A DNA stretch of 64,000 bases from Dielma sp000508965. GTDB taxonomy: Bacteria; Bacillota_I; Bacilli_A; Erysipelotrichales; Erysipelotrichaceae. Position 1 is the first letter of the stretch, and each line of letters starts with the position of its first letter. The notes beneath the pieces are model-generated. The model saw nothing but the letters and a program-made list of their open reading frames with translations. It had not been told where the DNA came from and ran no database searches. The stretch spans positions 1-64,000 of the forward strand of contig BAHV02000010.1 in NCBI GenBank assembly GCA_000508965.1, in the 5' to 3' direction. Positions 23,994 to 32,940 of this stretch are shown here, in pieces. Made by a program: the position numbers and the translations under genes.

Positions 23994-24332
23994 ATGATGG
24001 AAGTTAAAGCAACTGCAAAAACATTACGCATCCCACCTAGAAAAGCTCGTCTTGTACTTGATCTGGTTCGTGGTAAGGATGTTGAAGAAGCGAAAGCAAT
24101 TTTGAAATATACATCAAATTTTGCTGCCGATGCATCATTAAAAGTATTAAATTCAGCGATTGCCAATGCTGTTAACAACAATGGCATGGATGAAGAAAAC
24201 CTGTATGTAAAAGCTTGTTACGCAAACGAAGGTATCGTATTGAAAAGATTCATGCCGCGTGCAAAAGGCAGCGCAAGCGCAATTCATAAGCGCACTAGCC
24301 ACATCACATTTGTGGTTAGTGAACGTGATTAA
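23994..24332 (+). CDS. rplV: 50S ribosomal protein L22
   Basis: The protein has 112 residues, and its hairpin reaches the exit tunnel constriction. Markers are RIPPRKARLVLDLVRGKDV and FMPRAKGSASAIHKRTSHIT. Two ATGs are adjacent at the start (23994 and 23997); both fit the AGGAGG site, so the N-terminus is uncertain by one residue. Confidence 0.98.
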   Translation: MMEVKATAKTLRIPPRKARLVLDLVRGKDVEEAKAILKYTSNFAADASLKVLNSAIANAVNNNGMDEENLYVKACYANEGIVLKRFMPRAKGSASAIHKRTSHITFVVSERD

Positions 24333-24343
24333 GGAGGTAGCTC

Positions 24344-25144
24344 ATGGGACAAAAAGTTAGTCCAATCGGATTACGTGTCGGTGTCATTCGTGATTGGGAA
24401 TCAAGATGGTATGCAGACAAAGATTATGCCGATTTATTACTGGAAGACGTTAAGATTCGTGAATTCTTATTCAAAGAGTTAAAAGCTGCTTCCGTATCAA
24501 GAATTGAAATCGAACGTTCAAAGAACCGCGTTGAAGTAATCATTCGTTCAGCTCGTCCAGGCGTTATCATTGGTACAAATGGTGAAGCTGTTGAAGTGAT
24601 CAAGAAAAAATTAATCAAATTAACAAATGGTAAGAACGTATTCATCAAGGTAGTTGAAATTGCTAACCCTGATTTAGACGCTCGTATCGTTGCAAGAAGC
24701 ATTGCCGATCAGCTGGAACAGCGTGCGTCATTCAGAACTGCTCAGAAAAGAGCGATTCAAAAGACGATGCGTTCTGGTGCTAAGGGTATCAAGACTTCAG
24801 TATCCGGCCGTTTAGGCGGAGCTGATATCGCTCGTTCAGAAGGTTATTCTGAAGGGGTTGTACCTCTTCACACATTACGTGCTGATATCGATTATGCACA
24901 TGAAGAAGCATCTACTACTTATGGCCGCTTAGGTGTTAAAGTTTGGATCTGCCGCGGTGAAGTTCTGCCTGGACAAATGGTTCAGGAACCGGAAGCACCA
25001 AAACAGCCTGCTAATGACAGACGTCGCCGCAACAACAACCGTCGTCCGAATAACGGGGATCGCCGTCCTAACAACAATAACGCTAAAGCAGCTCCAGTTA
25101 AGGAAGCTGAAACAGCAGCTCCGGCAGTTGAAGGAGGAAAATAA
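24344..25144 (+). CDS. rpsC: 30S ribosomal protein S3 with a long C-terminal tail
   Basis: The body (about 1-212) is normal S3, with the KH domain VIIRSARPGVIIGTNGEAVE and VSGRLGGADIARSEGYSEG. S3 lines the mRNA entry. The protein reaches 266 residues because of a tail of about 50 residues, from about 24981 onward, rich in Arg, Asn and Pro and ending in an Ala/Glu stretch. The tail is low complexity and likely disordered. Codon use in the tail looks like that of the rest of the gene. Confidence 0.97.
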   Translation: MGQKVSPIGLRVGVIRDWESRWYADKDYADLLLEDVKIREFLFKELKAASVSRIEIERSKNRVEVIIRSARPGVIIGTNGEAVEVIKKKLIKLTNGKNVFIKVVEIANPDLDARIVARSIADQLEQRASFRTAQKRAIQKTMRSGAKGIKTSVSGRLGGADIARSEGYSEGVVPLHTLRADIDYAHEEASTTYGRLGVKVWICRGEVLPGQMVQEPEAPKQPANDRRRRNNNRRPNNGDRRPNNNNAKAAPVKEAETAAPAVEGGK

Positions 25145-25147
25145 TCT

Positions 25148-25564
25148 ATGTTAATGCCTAATAGAACTAAATATAGAAGACCTCACCGTTTGAGTTACGA
25201 AGGTAAGTCAAAAGCCGGCCGTGCTGTTGCATTCGGTGAATTCGGTCTTGTTGCTGATTCCGGTAACTATGTAAGTAACCGTCAGATTGAAGCAGCACGT
25301 ATTGCGATGACACGTTATATGAAACGTGGCGGACAAGTTTGGATCAAAATTTTCCCACACATGGCAATCACAAGAAAACCATTGGAAGTACGTATGGGAT
25401 CTGGTAAAGGTGCACCTGAAGGATGGGTAGCAGTAGTTAAACCTGGTCGTGTTATGTTTGAAATCGGCGGCGTTGACGAAGCAACTGCTCGTGAAGCGTT
25501 CCGTCTTGCTTCTCACAAACTTCCAGTTAAGTGTAAATTTGTACGTAAGGGCGAGGAGGAGTAA
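25148..25564 (+). CDS. rplP: 50S ribosomal protein L16
   Basis: The protein has 138 residues and binds near the A-site tRNA elbow. The MLMPNRTKYRRPHR start and RMGSGKGAPEGWVAVVKPG are typical. GGAGG lies within the end of rpsC, so translation is coupled. Confidence 0.98.
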   Translation: MLMPNRTKYRRPHRLSYEGKSKAGRAVAFGEFGLVADSGNYVSNRQIEAARIAMTRYMKRGGQVWIKIFPHMAITRKPLEVRMGSGKGAPEGWVAVVKPGRVMFEIGGVDEATAREAFRLASHKLPVKCKFVRKGEEE

Positions 25565-25567
25565 ACC

Positions 25568-25768
25568 ATGACAGTAAAAGAAATCAGAGAAAAAAGCAAT
25601 GCTGAATTGCTGAATGATATCGAAACGCTTAAAGCTGAACTCTTTAACCTTCGTTTCCAACAAGCAACTGGACAATTAACAAATCCTGCAAGAATGAGAG
25701 AAATTAAGAAATCTATTGCTCGTATTAAGACAGTGATGACTGAGCGCGAGCTTAGTAATCAAGATTAG
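25568..25768 (+). CDS. rpmC: 50S ribosomal protein L29
   Basis: The protein has 66 residues, is a helical hairpin and sits near the tunnel exit next to L23. Markers are LKAELFNLRFQQATGQL and RIKTVMTERE. Its GAGGAG site lies at the end of rplP. Confidence 0.97.
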   Translation: MTVKEIREKSNAELLNDIETLKAELFNLRFQQATGQLTNPARMREIKKSIARIKTVMTERELSNQD

Positions 25769-25782
25769 GAGGATCGAAGAGA

Positions 25783-26046
25783 ATGGAAGAAAGATCTAAC
25801 CGTAAAGTTTATCGCGGAACTGTTGTTTCCGATAAAATGGATAAGACAATTACAATCATTGTTGAAACTAAAAAAACACACCCTTTATATGGTAAACGTG
25901 TTAAATATTCTAAGAAATTCAAGGCTCATGATGAGAACAACGAAGCTAGAATCGGTGATAGAGTTGAAATTATGGAAACTCGCCCATTGTCAGCAACTAA
26001 ACGTTTCCGCTTAGTTAAAGTCATCGATAAAGCCGAAGTTCTTTAG
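25783..26046 (+). CDS. rpsQ: 30S ribosomal protein S17
   Basis: The protein has 87 residues and is an OB-fold primary 16S rRNA binder. Markers are RKVYRGTVVSDKMDKTI and HPLYGKRVKYSKKFKAHDE. Confidence 0.97.
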   Translation: MEERSNRKVYRGTVVSDKMDKTITIIVETKKTHPLYGKRVKYSKKFKAHDENNEARIGDRVEIMETRPLSATKRFRLVKVIDKAEVL

Positions 26047-26065
26047 TCGCTAGGAGGTAACGTTC

Positions 26066-26434
26066 ATGATTCAAAATGAAAGTAGATTACGAGTAGCTGA
26101 CAACACGGGAGCTAAAGAAGTATTAGTTATTCGTGGACTAGGTGGAAGTAAAAGAAAATTCAGCAACATTGGTGATGTTGTTGTATGTGCAGTAAAACAG
26201 GCTGCTACCGGCGGAACTGTTAAAAAAGGTGATGTTGTTAAAGGTGTAATCGTACGTACTCGCCGCGGTATCCGCCGTGAGAATGGTACTTATATCAAAT
26301 TTGATGACAACGCTGTTGTACTTATCAAGGATGATAAGACACCACGTGGTACACGTATTTTCGGACCAGTGGCAAGAGAACTGCGTGACAAGGATTACAT
26401 GAAAATTGTATCTTTGGCACCAGAAGTATTATAG
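26066..26434 (+). CDS. rplN: 50S ribosomal protein L14
   Basis: The protein has 122 residues and lies at the subunit interface, where RsfS docks. MIQNESRLRVADNTGAKEV and the C-terminal FGPVARELRDKDYMKIVSLA are canonical. Confidence 0.98.
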   Translation: MIQNESRLRVADNTGAKEVLVIRGLGGSKRKFSNIGDVVVCAVKQAATGGTVKKGDVVKGVIVRTRRGIRRENGTYIKFDDNAVVLIKDDKTPRGTRIFGPVARELRDKDYMKIVSLAPEVL

Positions 26435-26445
26435 GAGGTGCCCTT

Positions 26446-26754
26446 GTGAAGATCAAAAAAGGTGATAAGGTTCAAGTTATTACAGGTGCTTACAAAGGCA
26501 CGATCGCTGAAGTAACTAAAGTTCTTCCTAAAGAGAGCAAAGTCATCGTTGAAGGTGTTAACTTAGTTAAGAAACACATGAAACCGACTCAAGCGAATCC
26601 GGACGGCGGAATTGTTGAAATGGAAGCTCCAATTCATGTTTCAAATGTTATGCTGTATGACAGCAAAGCGAAAAAAGCAAGCAGAGTTGGCTTCAAAATT
26701 GCTGATGGCAAAAAAGTGCGCGTGTACAAAGCTACTGGCGCTGAAGTGAAATAG
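26446..26754 (+). CDS. rplX: 50S ribosomal protein L24
   Basis: The protein has 102 residues with a KOW motif (KKGDKVQVITGAYKGTIAEV). It initiates 50S assembly. The start codon is GTG, seven bases after AGGAGG, and no ATG alternative exists nearby. Confidence 0.97.
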   Translation: MKIKKGDKVQVITGAYKGTIAEVTKVLPKESKVIVEGVNLVKKHMKPTQANPDGGIVEMEAPIHVSNVMLYDSKAKKASRVGFKIADGKKVRVYKATGAEVK

Positions 26755-26768
26755 GGGGGAGCTAAGAG

Positions 26769-27308
26769 ATGAACCGCCTACAGGAAAAATACAACAATAC
26801 AGTTGTAGAAAACATGATGAAGAAATTCGGGTACAAATCTGTAATGGAAGTACCTGCTATTGATAAAGTAGTTATCAATATGGGATGCGGCGATGCTATC
26901 GCTAATCCTAAGACTTTAGAAGAAGCTGTTGCTGAACTGACTCAGATCACTGGTCAGAAGCCGGTAATCACTAAAGCTAAAAAGTCAATCGCAAACTTCA
27001 AACTTCGTGAAGGTATGCCGATCGGCTGTAAAGTTACATTGCGTAAAGACTACATGTATGATTTCTTAGACAAGCTGATGAATATTTCACTGCCTCGTGT
27101 AAGAGATTTCCGTGGTGTCAGCAAAACGGCTTTTGATGGCCGTGGTAACTATACATTAGGTGTTAAGGAACAAATCATTTTCCCAGAAATCAACTTTGAT
27201 AAAGTAAATAAGGTTCGCGGGATGGATGTTGTTATCGTAACAACTGCAAAAACAAATGAAGAAGCGAAGGCGCTGCTTGAAGAATTAGGCATGCCTTTCC
27301 AGAAATAG
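26769..27308 (+). CDS. rplE: 50S ribosomal protein L5
   Basis: The protein has 179 residues, binds 5S rRNA and contacts S13 and the P-site tRNA. Markers are VVINMGCGDAIANPK and GQKPVITKAKKSIANFKLRE. Confidence 0.98.
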   Translation: MNRLQEKYNNTVVENMMKKFGYKSVMEVPAIDKVVINMGCGDAIANPKTLEEAVAELTQITGQKPVITKAKKSIANFKLREGMPIGCKVTLRKDYMYDFLDKLMNISLPRVRDFRGVSKTAFDGRGNYTLGVKEQIIFPEINFDKVNKVRGMDVVIVTTAKTNEEAKALLEELGMPFQK

Positions 27309-27323
27309 GGAGGACAATAAGAT

Positions 27324-27509
27324 ATGGCAAAAAAAGCGATGGTACTCAAAGCAAATCGCCCTCAAAAGTTCTCAACTCGTGAATATACACGCTGTGAACG
27401 TTGCGGACGTCCTCACTCAGTTTTACGTAAATACAAACTCTGCCGTATTTGCTTCCGTGAGCTGGCTTACAAAGGTCAGATCCCTGGAGTGAAGAAGGCT
27501 AGTTGGTAA
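27324..27509 (+). CDS. rpsN: 30S ribosomal protein S14, zinc type
   Basis: The protein has 61 residues, the short zinc-binding form. The four cysteines are in CERCGRPHSVLRKYKLCRIC, a CxxC-x12-CxxC ligand set. This agrees with the zinc form of L36 in the same cluster. Confidence 0.98.
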   Translation: MAKKAMVLKANRPQKFSTREYTRCERCGRPHSVLRKYKLCRICFRELAYKGQIPGVKKASW

Positions 27510-27529
27510 GAGATAGGAGGAATTGAGTC

Positions 27530-27925
27530 ATGATGATGACAGATCCGATTGCTGATATGCTGACTAGAGTTCGTAACGCGCTTCAAGCTCGTCACGAAAC
27601 AGTTGAGATTCCAGCAAGTAAAGAAAAGATTGAAATTGCTAAGATTTTGAAATCAGAAGGTTTCATTACTGATTACAAAGTTGAAGGCGATGTTAAAAAA
27701 GTATTAACAGTTACCCTGAAATACGGTGCTAACAATGAAAAAATCATTAGCGGATTAAAGAGAATTTCAAAACCAGGTTTACGTGTTTACGCAAAAGTAG
27801 ATTCTATTCCTAGAGTATTGAATGGTCTTGGTATCGCTATTATCTCAACATCTCACGGTCTGATGACTGACAGAGAAGCTAGAGCTAAACACGTTGGCGG
27901 CGAAGTGCTGGCTTACGTTTGGTAA
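27530..27925 (+). CDS. rpsH: 30S ribosomal protein S8
   Basis: The protein has 131 residues and binds the 16S rRNA central domain. Markers are MTDPIADMLTRVRNA and ISTSHGLMTDREARAKHVGG. Three consecutive Met-type codons at the start leave the exact N-terminus uncertain by up to two residues. Confidence 0.97.
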   Translation: MMMTDPIADMLTRVRNALQARHETVEIPASKEKIEIAKILKSEGFITDYKVEGDVKKVLTVTLKYGANNEKIISGLKRISKPGLRVYAKVDSIPRVLNGLGIAIISTSHGLMTDREARAKHVGGEVLAYVW

Positions 27926-27940
27926 TAAAGGAGAACATTT

Positions 27941-28486
27941 ATGTCACGTATCGGTAATAAAACGATTACCATTCCTGCAGGCGTAGAGATTACGGTTGCT
28001 GAAGGGAATGAAGTGACTGTTAAAGGTCCTAAGGGAACTTTATCACGTCAATTTGCACCGTTCTTAACAATTTCTGTTGAAAATGGTGAATGCAAAGTTA
28101 TCCGTCCGGATGACAATAAAACAACAAAACAACTTCACGGAACAACTCGTGCATTACTGCACAACATGGTTGTTGGTGTATCTGAAGGATTCGAGAAGCG
28201 TCTTGAATTAGTTGGTATCGGTTTCCGTTCTGCTATTTCAGGTAACAAACTGCAATTAAACATCGGCTATTCTCATCAAGTAATCTTTGATTTAGTTGAT
28301 GATGTTAAAGTTGAATGTGCTTCACCTACGGAAATTGTTGTATCAGGTATTGATAAACAAAAAGTCGGTGAATTTGCTGCTAATATCCGTGCTGCTAGAA
28401 AACCAGAACCTTACAAGGGCAAAGGTATTCGCTATAAGGGTGAATATGTTCGTCGTAAGGAAGGTAAGACAGCAGGTAAGAAATAG
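27941..28486 (+). CDS. rplF: 50S ribosomal protein L6
   Basis: The protein has 181 residues and two similar domains near the sarcin-ricin loop. Markers are VTVKGPKGTLSRQF and RKPEPYKGKGIRYKGE. Confidence 0.98.
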   Translation: MSRIGNKTITIPAGVEITVAEGNEVTVKGPKGTLSRQFAPFLTISVENGECKVIRPDDNKTTKQLHGTTRALLHNMVVGVSEGFEKRLELVGIGFRSAISGNKLQLNIGYSHQVIFDLVDDVKVECASPTEIVVSGIDKQKVGEFAANIRAARKPEPYKGKGIRYKGEYVRRKEGKTAGKK

Positions 28487-28507
28487 CGAGAAAGGAGCAA
28501 TCGTAAC

Positions 28508-28864
28508 ATGCTTAAGAAAGTTTCAAGAAACGATGAACGTTTACGTCGTCATGCACGTGTTCGTACCAAAATCAATGGTACTGCTGAATGCCCTCGCTTA
28601 AACGTATTCCGTTCAAACGCACATATCCATGTGCAGATTATTGATGATGTTGCAGGTAAGACTTTAGTGGCTTGCAGCAGTGTTGAATTGAAGTTAGAAA
28701 ATGGCGGTAATATTGCTGCTGCAACGGCTGTTGGTACAGAAGTTGCAAAGCGCGCATTGGCTGCCGGTATTGAAAATGTAGTATTTGACCGTGGCGGATA
28801 TATTTACCACGGACGTGTCAAGGCAGTGGCTGAAGCAGCCCGTGAAGCCGGACTGAAATTTTAA
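28508..28864 (+). CDS. rplR: 50S ribosomal protein L18
   Basis: The protein has 118 residues and binds 5S rRNA. Markers are RLRRHARVRTKINGTAECPR and VFDRGGYIYHGRVKAVAEAA. Confidence 0.98.
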   Translation: MLKKVSRNDERLRRHARVRTKINGTAECPRLNVFRSNAHIHVQIIDDVAGKTLVACSSVELKLENGGNIAAATAVGTEVAKRALAAGIENVVFDRGGYIYHGRVKAVAEAAREAGLKF

Positions 28865-28880
28865 GGAGGTCATGCGAAAA

Positions 28881-29393
28881 ATGGAACGCAAACCAAGAAG
28901 AGACCGCGAACGCGAAAAAGAATTTGAAGAACGCGTCGTTACGATCAATCGTGTTACCAAGGTTGTTAAAGGTGGACGCCGTTTCCGCTTTGCTGCTCTT
29001 GTCGTGATCGGTGATAAAAAGGGACGTGTAGGTTTCGGTACAGGTAAAGCTAATGAAGTACCTGATGCTATCAAAAAAGCCATTGAAGATGCTAAGAAGA
29101 ATGTCTTCAATGTTGCTATCGTAAACGGAACAACTATTCCACATGAAATCGTTGGTAAATTCGGTGCCGGTGAAATCCTGCTCCGCCCGGCTTCAGAAGG
29201 TACTGGAGTTATCGCTGGCGGCGCTGTACGTGATGTACTGGAATTGGCCGGATTCAGCGATATCCTGTCTAAGTGCTTGGGGTCACGCACACCGGTTAAC
29301 ATGGTAAGTGCGACGATCAATGCTCTTCAGAATCTGAAGACAATCGAAGAAACTGCTCGTCTTCGTGATAAAAAGCCTCAGGAAATTCGTTAG
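28881..29393 (+). CDS. rpsE: 30S ribosomal protein S5
   Basis: The protein has about 170 residues and takes part in decoding accuracy. Markers are RFAALVVIGDKKGRVGFGTG and PASEGTGVIAGGAVRDVLEL. ATG 28881 is 11 bases after GGAGG; the in-frame ATG 28872 is only two bases after it, so I prefer 28881. rpmD normally follows, but the next gene is rplO, 14 bases on. Confidence 0.97.
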   Translation: MERKPRRDREREKEFEERVVTINRVTKVVKGGRRFRFAALVVIGDKKGRVGFGTGKANEVPDAIKKAIEDAKKNVFNVAIVNGTTIPHEIVGKFGAGEILLRPASEGTGVIAGGAVRDVLELAGFSDILSKCLGSRTPVNMVSATINALQNLKTIEETARLRDKKPQEIR

Positions 29394-29407
29394 AGGGAGG
29401 ACAACAC

Positions 29408-29848
29408 ATGAAATTACATGAAATGAGTTATACAGAAGGAGCTAGACGCGAAAGAAAGAGAATCGGCCGCGGACATGGTTCTGGACATGGTAAAACATCT
29501 GGTAAGGGTCAAAAGGGACAAAACGCTCGCAGCGGCGGTGGTGTTCGTTTAGGTTTTGAAGGTGGACAGACACCAATCATGAGACGTTTACCAAAACGTG
29601 GATTTACAAACTTCAATCGTAAAGTATTTGCAATCGTTAATGTTGAGAGCTTAAACGTTTTCGAAAACGATACAGTTGTAACTCCTGAATTATTGATTGA
29701 AACAGGTCTTGTAAGAAAAGAACTGGATGGAATTAAAATCTTGGGACAAGGCGAATTAGAGAAAAAATTAACTGTAAAGGCTAATAAATTTTCTGGGTCA
29801 GCTGTATCTACCATTGAACAAGCAGGCGGAAAAGTTGAGGTAATCTAA
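29408..29848 (+). CDS. rplO: 50S ribosomal protein L15
   Basis: The protein has 146 residues. The glycine- and lysine-rich N-terminus GRGHGSGHGKTSGKGQKGQ is diagnostic. It directly follows rpsE because L30 is missing. Confidence 0.98.
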   Translation: MKLHEMSYTEGARRERKRIGRGHGSGHGKTSGKGQKGQNARSGGGVRLGFEGGQTPIMRRLPKRGFTNFNRKVFAIVNVESLNVFENDTVVTPELLIETGLVRKELDGIKILGQGELEKKLTVKANKFSGSAVSTIEQAGGKVEVI

Positions 29849-29849
29849 G

Positions 29850-31142
29850 ATGTTTGCCACAGCAGTCAACATGTTCAAAAACAAGGATATTCGTAAGAGA
29901 ATCCTGTTTACATGTGCCATGTTGTTCATCTTCCGTTTTGGAGCGAACATTCCGGTTCCAAATGTTGATACAGGGGCGCTGCTGGCTGGTACGGACAGTA
30001 ATTCACTGTTGGCGATGATGAACTTGCTGGGTGGCGGACACTTTCAGCAGTTCTCAATCTTTGCAATGGGTGTAGGACCTTATATTACAGGTTCTATCAT
30101 CATCCAATTGCTGTCAATGGATGTAATTCCGGCTTTGACTGAATTGTCAAAGCAAGGACAGACTGGACGTAAGGTCATTGACCGTTACACAAGATACCTC
30201 GGTGTCGTACTGTGTTTCTTCCAGGCAGCCACAATGACGTATGCATTTGATAAAACTTATCATTTGCTGCTGAATAACAGCTTTGCATCTTATATCTTCG
30301 TTGCTATCGTCTTAACTGCCGGAACAATGTTCCTGCTTTGGATCGGTGACCAGATTTCAGCTAAAGGTATTGGTAATGGTGTATCCATGATCATCTTTGC
30401 CGGTATTGTTGCGAATCTGCCTGGTCAGTTTAAATCAACCTATGATACTTTAGTAACGGCTGAAACGGCAGGTGCCAACGGCATGCTGAGTTTCTTGCTG
30501 TATATTGTTGTGTATTTGGTAATTATCGTTCTTGTTGTTTTAATGACTGAAGCAACCAGAAGAATTCCTATCCAATATACTTCAAGTACAGTTATCAAGG
30601 GTAAAACCAATGAATTGACTTATCTGCCATTAAAGATCAACTCAGCCAGCGTTATCCCGGTAATCTTTGCTTCTTCAGTAATGATTGCACCGGTAACCAT
30701 TGCTACCTTCATCACACAGAATGATTTCACGCGTGCGATGCAGCAGGTGCTGAGCTTCCAGACATGGACAGGGTTAGCCATCTATGTAGTCTTGATACTT
30801 TTATTTACATTCTTCTACACGAATCTTCAGGTGGATCCTGAAAAGATTTCCGAGAATCTCGGTAAATCAGGTACATATATTCCAGGTGTCAGACCTGGTG
30901 CTGAAACAAAGAATTATGTCAGCAAGGTTTTAAACCGTATCACTGTACTTGGTTCAATTTCATTGGCATTTATCGCTGTGCTGCCATATGTGATCCCATT
31001 AGTTAATCCGGCGTTTGCAAATACAAATGTTGGTTTAGGCGGAACGGGTATCATCATCGTAGTCGGTGTTGCTCTTGAAACGGTGAAGTCATTGACCAGT
31101 CAGGCTACACAGAAAACATACCGTGGATTTATTGCTCGATAG
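29850..31142 (+). CDS. secY: Protein translocase subunit SecY
   Basis: This 430-residue channel protein has ten membrane helices. Family motifs include FRFGANIPVPNVD in helix 1, the plug region LLGGGHFQQFSIFAMGVGPYI, and the cytosolic loop DPEKISENLGKSGTYIPGVRPG. It forms the Sec pore that exports the lipoproteins of this window. The start lies one base after the rplO stop, with its ribosome binding site inside rplO. Confidence 0.98.
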   Translation: MFATAVNMFKNKDIRKRILFTCAMLFIFRFGANIPVPNVDTGALLAGTDSNSLLAMMNLLGGGHFQQFSIFAMGVGPYITGSIIIQLLSMDVIPALTELSKQGQTGRKVIDRYTRYLGVVLCFFQAATMTYAFDKTYHLLLNNSFASYIFVAIVLTAGTMFLLWIGDQISAKGIGNGVSMIIFAGIVANLPGQFKSTYDTLVTAETAGANGMLSFLLYIVVYLVIIVLVVLMTEATRRIPIQYTSSTVIKGKTNELTYLPLKINSASVIPVIFASSVMIAPVTIATFITQNDFTRAMQQVLSFQTWTGLAIYVVLILLFTFFYTNLQVDPEKISENLGKSGTYIPGVRPGAETKNYVSKVLNRITVLGSISLAFIAVLPYVIPLVNPAFANTNVGLGGTGIIIVVGVALETVKSLTSQATQKTYRGFIAR

Positions 31143-31155
31143 AAGGTGAAGGAAC

Positions 31156-31800
31156 ATGAATTTATTGATTATGGGAGGACCTGGTGCCGGTAAGGGTACG
31201 ATGTCTGAAAAAATCCTGAAGAAATACAATGTTCAGCATATTTCAACTGGAGATATCTTCAGAAATGAAATGGCGAATCAGACTGAATTAGGGATATTGG
31301 CAAAAAGCTATATCGATCAGGGACTGCTTGTACCGGATGATGTAACGAATCAAATGGTAAAGAGCTACCTTGAGAAAACTGATCTTGGCAATGGTTATCT
31401 GCTTGACGGATATCCGCGCACCATTGATCAGGCAAAGGCCTTTGACGAAATGACGAAGGGAACATCACTGGCGATCGGCAGAGTAATCTCGCTGAGTATC
31501 GCTTTTGAAGAACTTGCCGGCAGAGTTACAGGGCGCCGTATTTGTAAGAAATGCGGAGCAATCTATCACGTAAAATCACACCCGCCGAAAGTGGAGGGAA
31601 TCTGTGATGTATGTGGAAGCGAATTGATTCAGCGTAAAGATGACACAGTTGAAAGCTTAACTGTACGATTAGATGAATACCGCCGCCAGACAGAACCGGT
31701 TATGCTGTATTACGGCAATCAGGGACTGCTGCGCAGCGTAAATGCTAATCAGGCCATCGAAGACGTATGGAAAGATACGCAAAAAGCTTTGGAGGACTAA
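31156..31800 (+). CDS. adk: Adenylate kinase
   Basis: This 214-residue enzyme interconverts ATP, ADP and AMP. The P-loop is GGPGAGKGT, the AMP-binding part ISTGDIFRNEM, and the lid domain carries four zinc-type cysteines (CKKCGAIYHVK and CDVCGSE). Its TAA directly abuts the ATG of map. Confidence 0.98.
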   Translation: MNLLIMGGPGAGKGTMSEKILKKYNVQHISTGDIFRNEMANQTELGILAKSYIDQGLLVPDDVTNQMVKSYLEKTDLGNGYLLDGYPRTIDQAKAFDEMTKGTSLAIGRVISLSIAFEELAGRVTGRRICKKCGAIYHVKSHPPKVEGICDVCGSELIQRKDDTVESLTVRLDEYRRQTEPVMLYYGNQGLLRSVNANQAIEDVWKDTQKALED

Positions 31801-32574
31801 ATGATTACGACCAAATCACCAAGAGAAATCGAAGTTATGCGTGAGGCGGGAAGAATTGTCGGTTTGGCACATGCTGCGGCTGCCTCCTTCATTAAACCGG
31901 GTGTGACTACGAAAGAAGTCAATGCGGTTTGTGAAGAGGTCATCTTAAAGCATGGTGCTGCCCCTTCATTCAAGGGACTGTACGATTTTCCGGCAGCAAC
32001 CTGTATTTCGGTTAACTCGACTTTAGTTCATGGTATCCCGGACGATACAATACTAAAAGAGGGCGATATTATTTCGGTTGATATTGGTGCCTGTTATCAT
32101 GGTTATCATGGCGATTCGGCTTGGACATATGCGGTCGGCAGCATTGATGATGAAGCACAGAAATTAATGGATGTGACAAAAGCATCATTGTTTGAAGGTC
32201 TAAAATATGCGAAAGCTGGGAATCATCTGACTGATATAAGCCACGCAATTGGAGAATATGTTTATCAGCACGGTTATTCAATTCCGCAGGATTATGCAGG
32301 CCATGGGATCGGAACTGAGGTTCATGAAGATCCGATTGTTCCCAATTTTGGCCCATCAGGTCACGGTATTTTATTAAAAGAAGGTATGACAATTGCAGTT
32401 GAACCGATGGTTCATGCAGGAAGGCCGCAGACCAAGGTGCTTCCTGATGGTACTGTTCTGACTAAGGACGGTTCACTGGCTGCTCATTTTGAGCATACAG
32501 TTGTGATTCTGAAAGATGGGTATGAAATTCTAACAACAACTTCAGAAAAGGAGGAACAAATTAATAATGGGTAA
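31801..32574 (+). CDS. map: Type I methionine aminopeptidase
   Basis: This 257-residue metalloenzyme removes the initiator Met. Metal ligands are visible in DIGACYHGYHGDSAWTY (two Asp), the GHGIGTEVHEDP loop (His), and the Glu residues in AVEPMVHAG and AHFEHTVVI. It has no ribosome binding site of its own beyond the end of adk, and it overlaps infA by eight bases. Confidence 0.98.
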   Translation: MITTKSPREIEVMREAGRIVGLAHAAAASFIKPGVTTKEVNAVCEEVILKHGAAPSFKGLYDFPAATCISVNSTLVHGIPDDTILKEGDIISVDIGACYHGYHGDSAWTYAVGSIDDEAQKLMDVTKASLFEGLKYAKAGNHLTDISHAIGEYVYQHGYSIPQDYAGHGIGTEVHEDPIVPNFGPSGHGILLKEGMTIAVEPMVHAGRPQTKVLPDGTVLTKDGSLAAHFEHTVVILKDGYEILTTTSEKEEQINNG

Positions 32575-32785
32575 GCAAGATGTAATTGAGATTGACGGCG
32601 TAGTCGAAGACACGCTTCCAAACGCAATGTTTAAAGTGAAATTAGCGAACGGGCACGAAATTCTGGCTCACGTTTCTGGTAAAATCCGTATGCACTACAT
32701 TCGCATTTTACCGGGGGATCGTGTAACTGTTGAGATTTCACCTTATGATTTAACACGTGGGCGTATAACATTCCGACATAAGTAG
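32567..32785 (+). CDS. infA: Translation initiation factor IF-1
   Basis: This 72-residue OB-fold protein blocks the A site during initiation. MGKQDVIEIDGVVEDTLPNA and RVTVEISPYDLTRGRI are canonical. It starts within the end of map, after GGAGG. Confidence 0.98.
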   Translation: MGKQDVIEIDGVVEDTLPNAMFKVKLANGHEILAHVSGKIRMHYIRILPGDRVTVEISPYDLTRGRITFRHK

Positions 32786-32807
32786 TCGTGAACAAGGAGG
32801 GAAACGC

Positions 32808-32921
32808 ATGAAAGTAAGACCATCTGTCAAACCAATATGCGATAAGTGCCGCATCATCAAGCGCAAAGGTCGCGTGATGGTAATTTGTGAGAACCCTAAA
32901 CACAAACAAAGACAAGGGTAA
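32808..32921 (+). CDS. rpmJ: 50S ribosomal protein L36, zinc type
   Basis: This 37-residue protein is too short for most ORF lists. It reads MKVRPSVKPICDKCR at the start, with zinc ligands Cys11, Cys14, Cys27 and His32. AAGGAGG lies seven bases upstream. It sits between infA and rpsM, as in most bacteria. Confidence 0.97.
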   Translation: MKVRPSVKPICDKCRIIKRKGRVMVICENPKHKQRQG

Positions 32922-32940
32922 AATGGAGGTGTAAACAAAT

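Noticed and set aside
28694..29320. 208-codon minus-strand frame across rplR and rpsE
   Set aside because: Antisense of two conserved r-protein genes, with no ribosome binding site.
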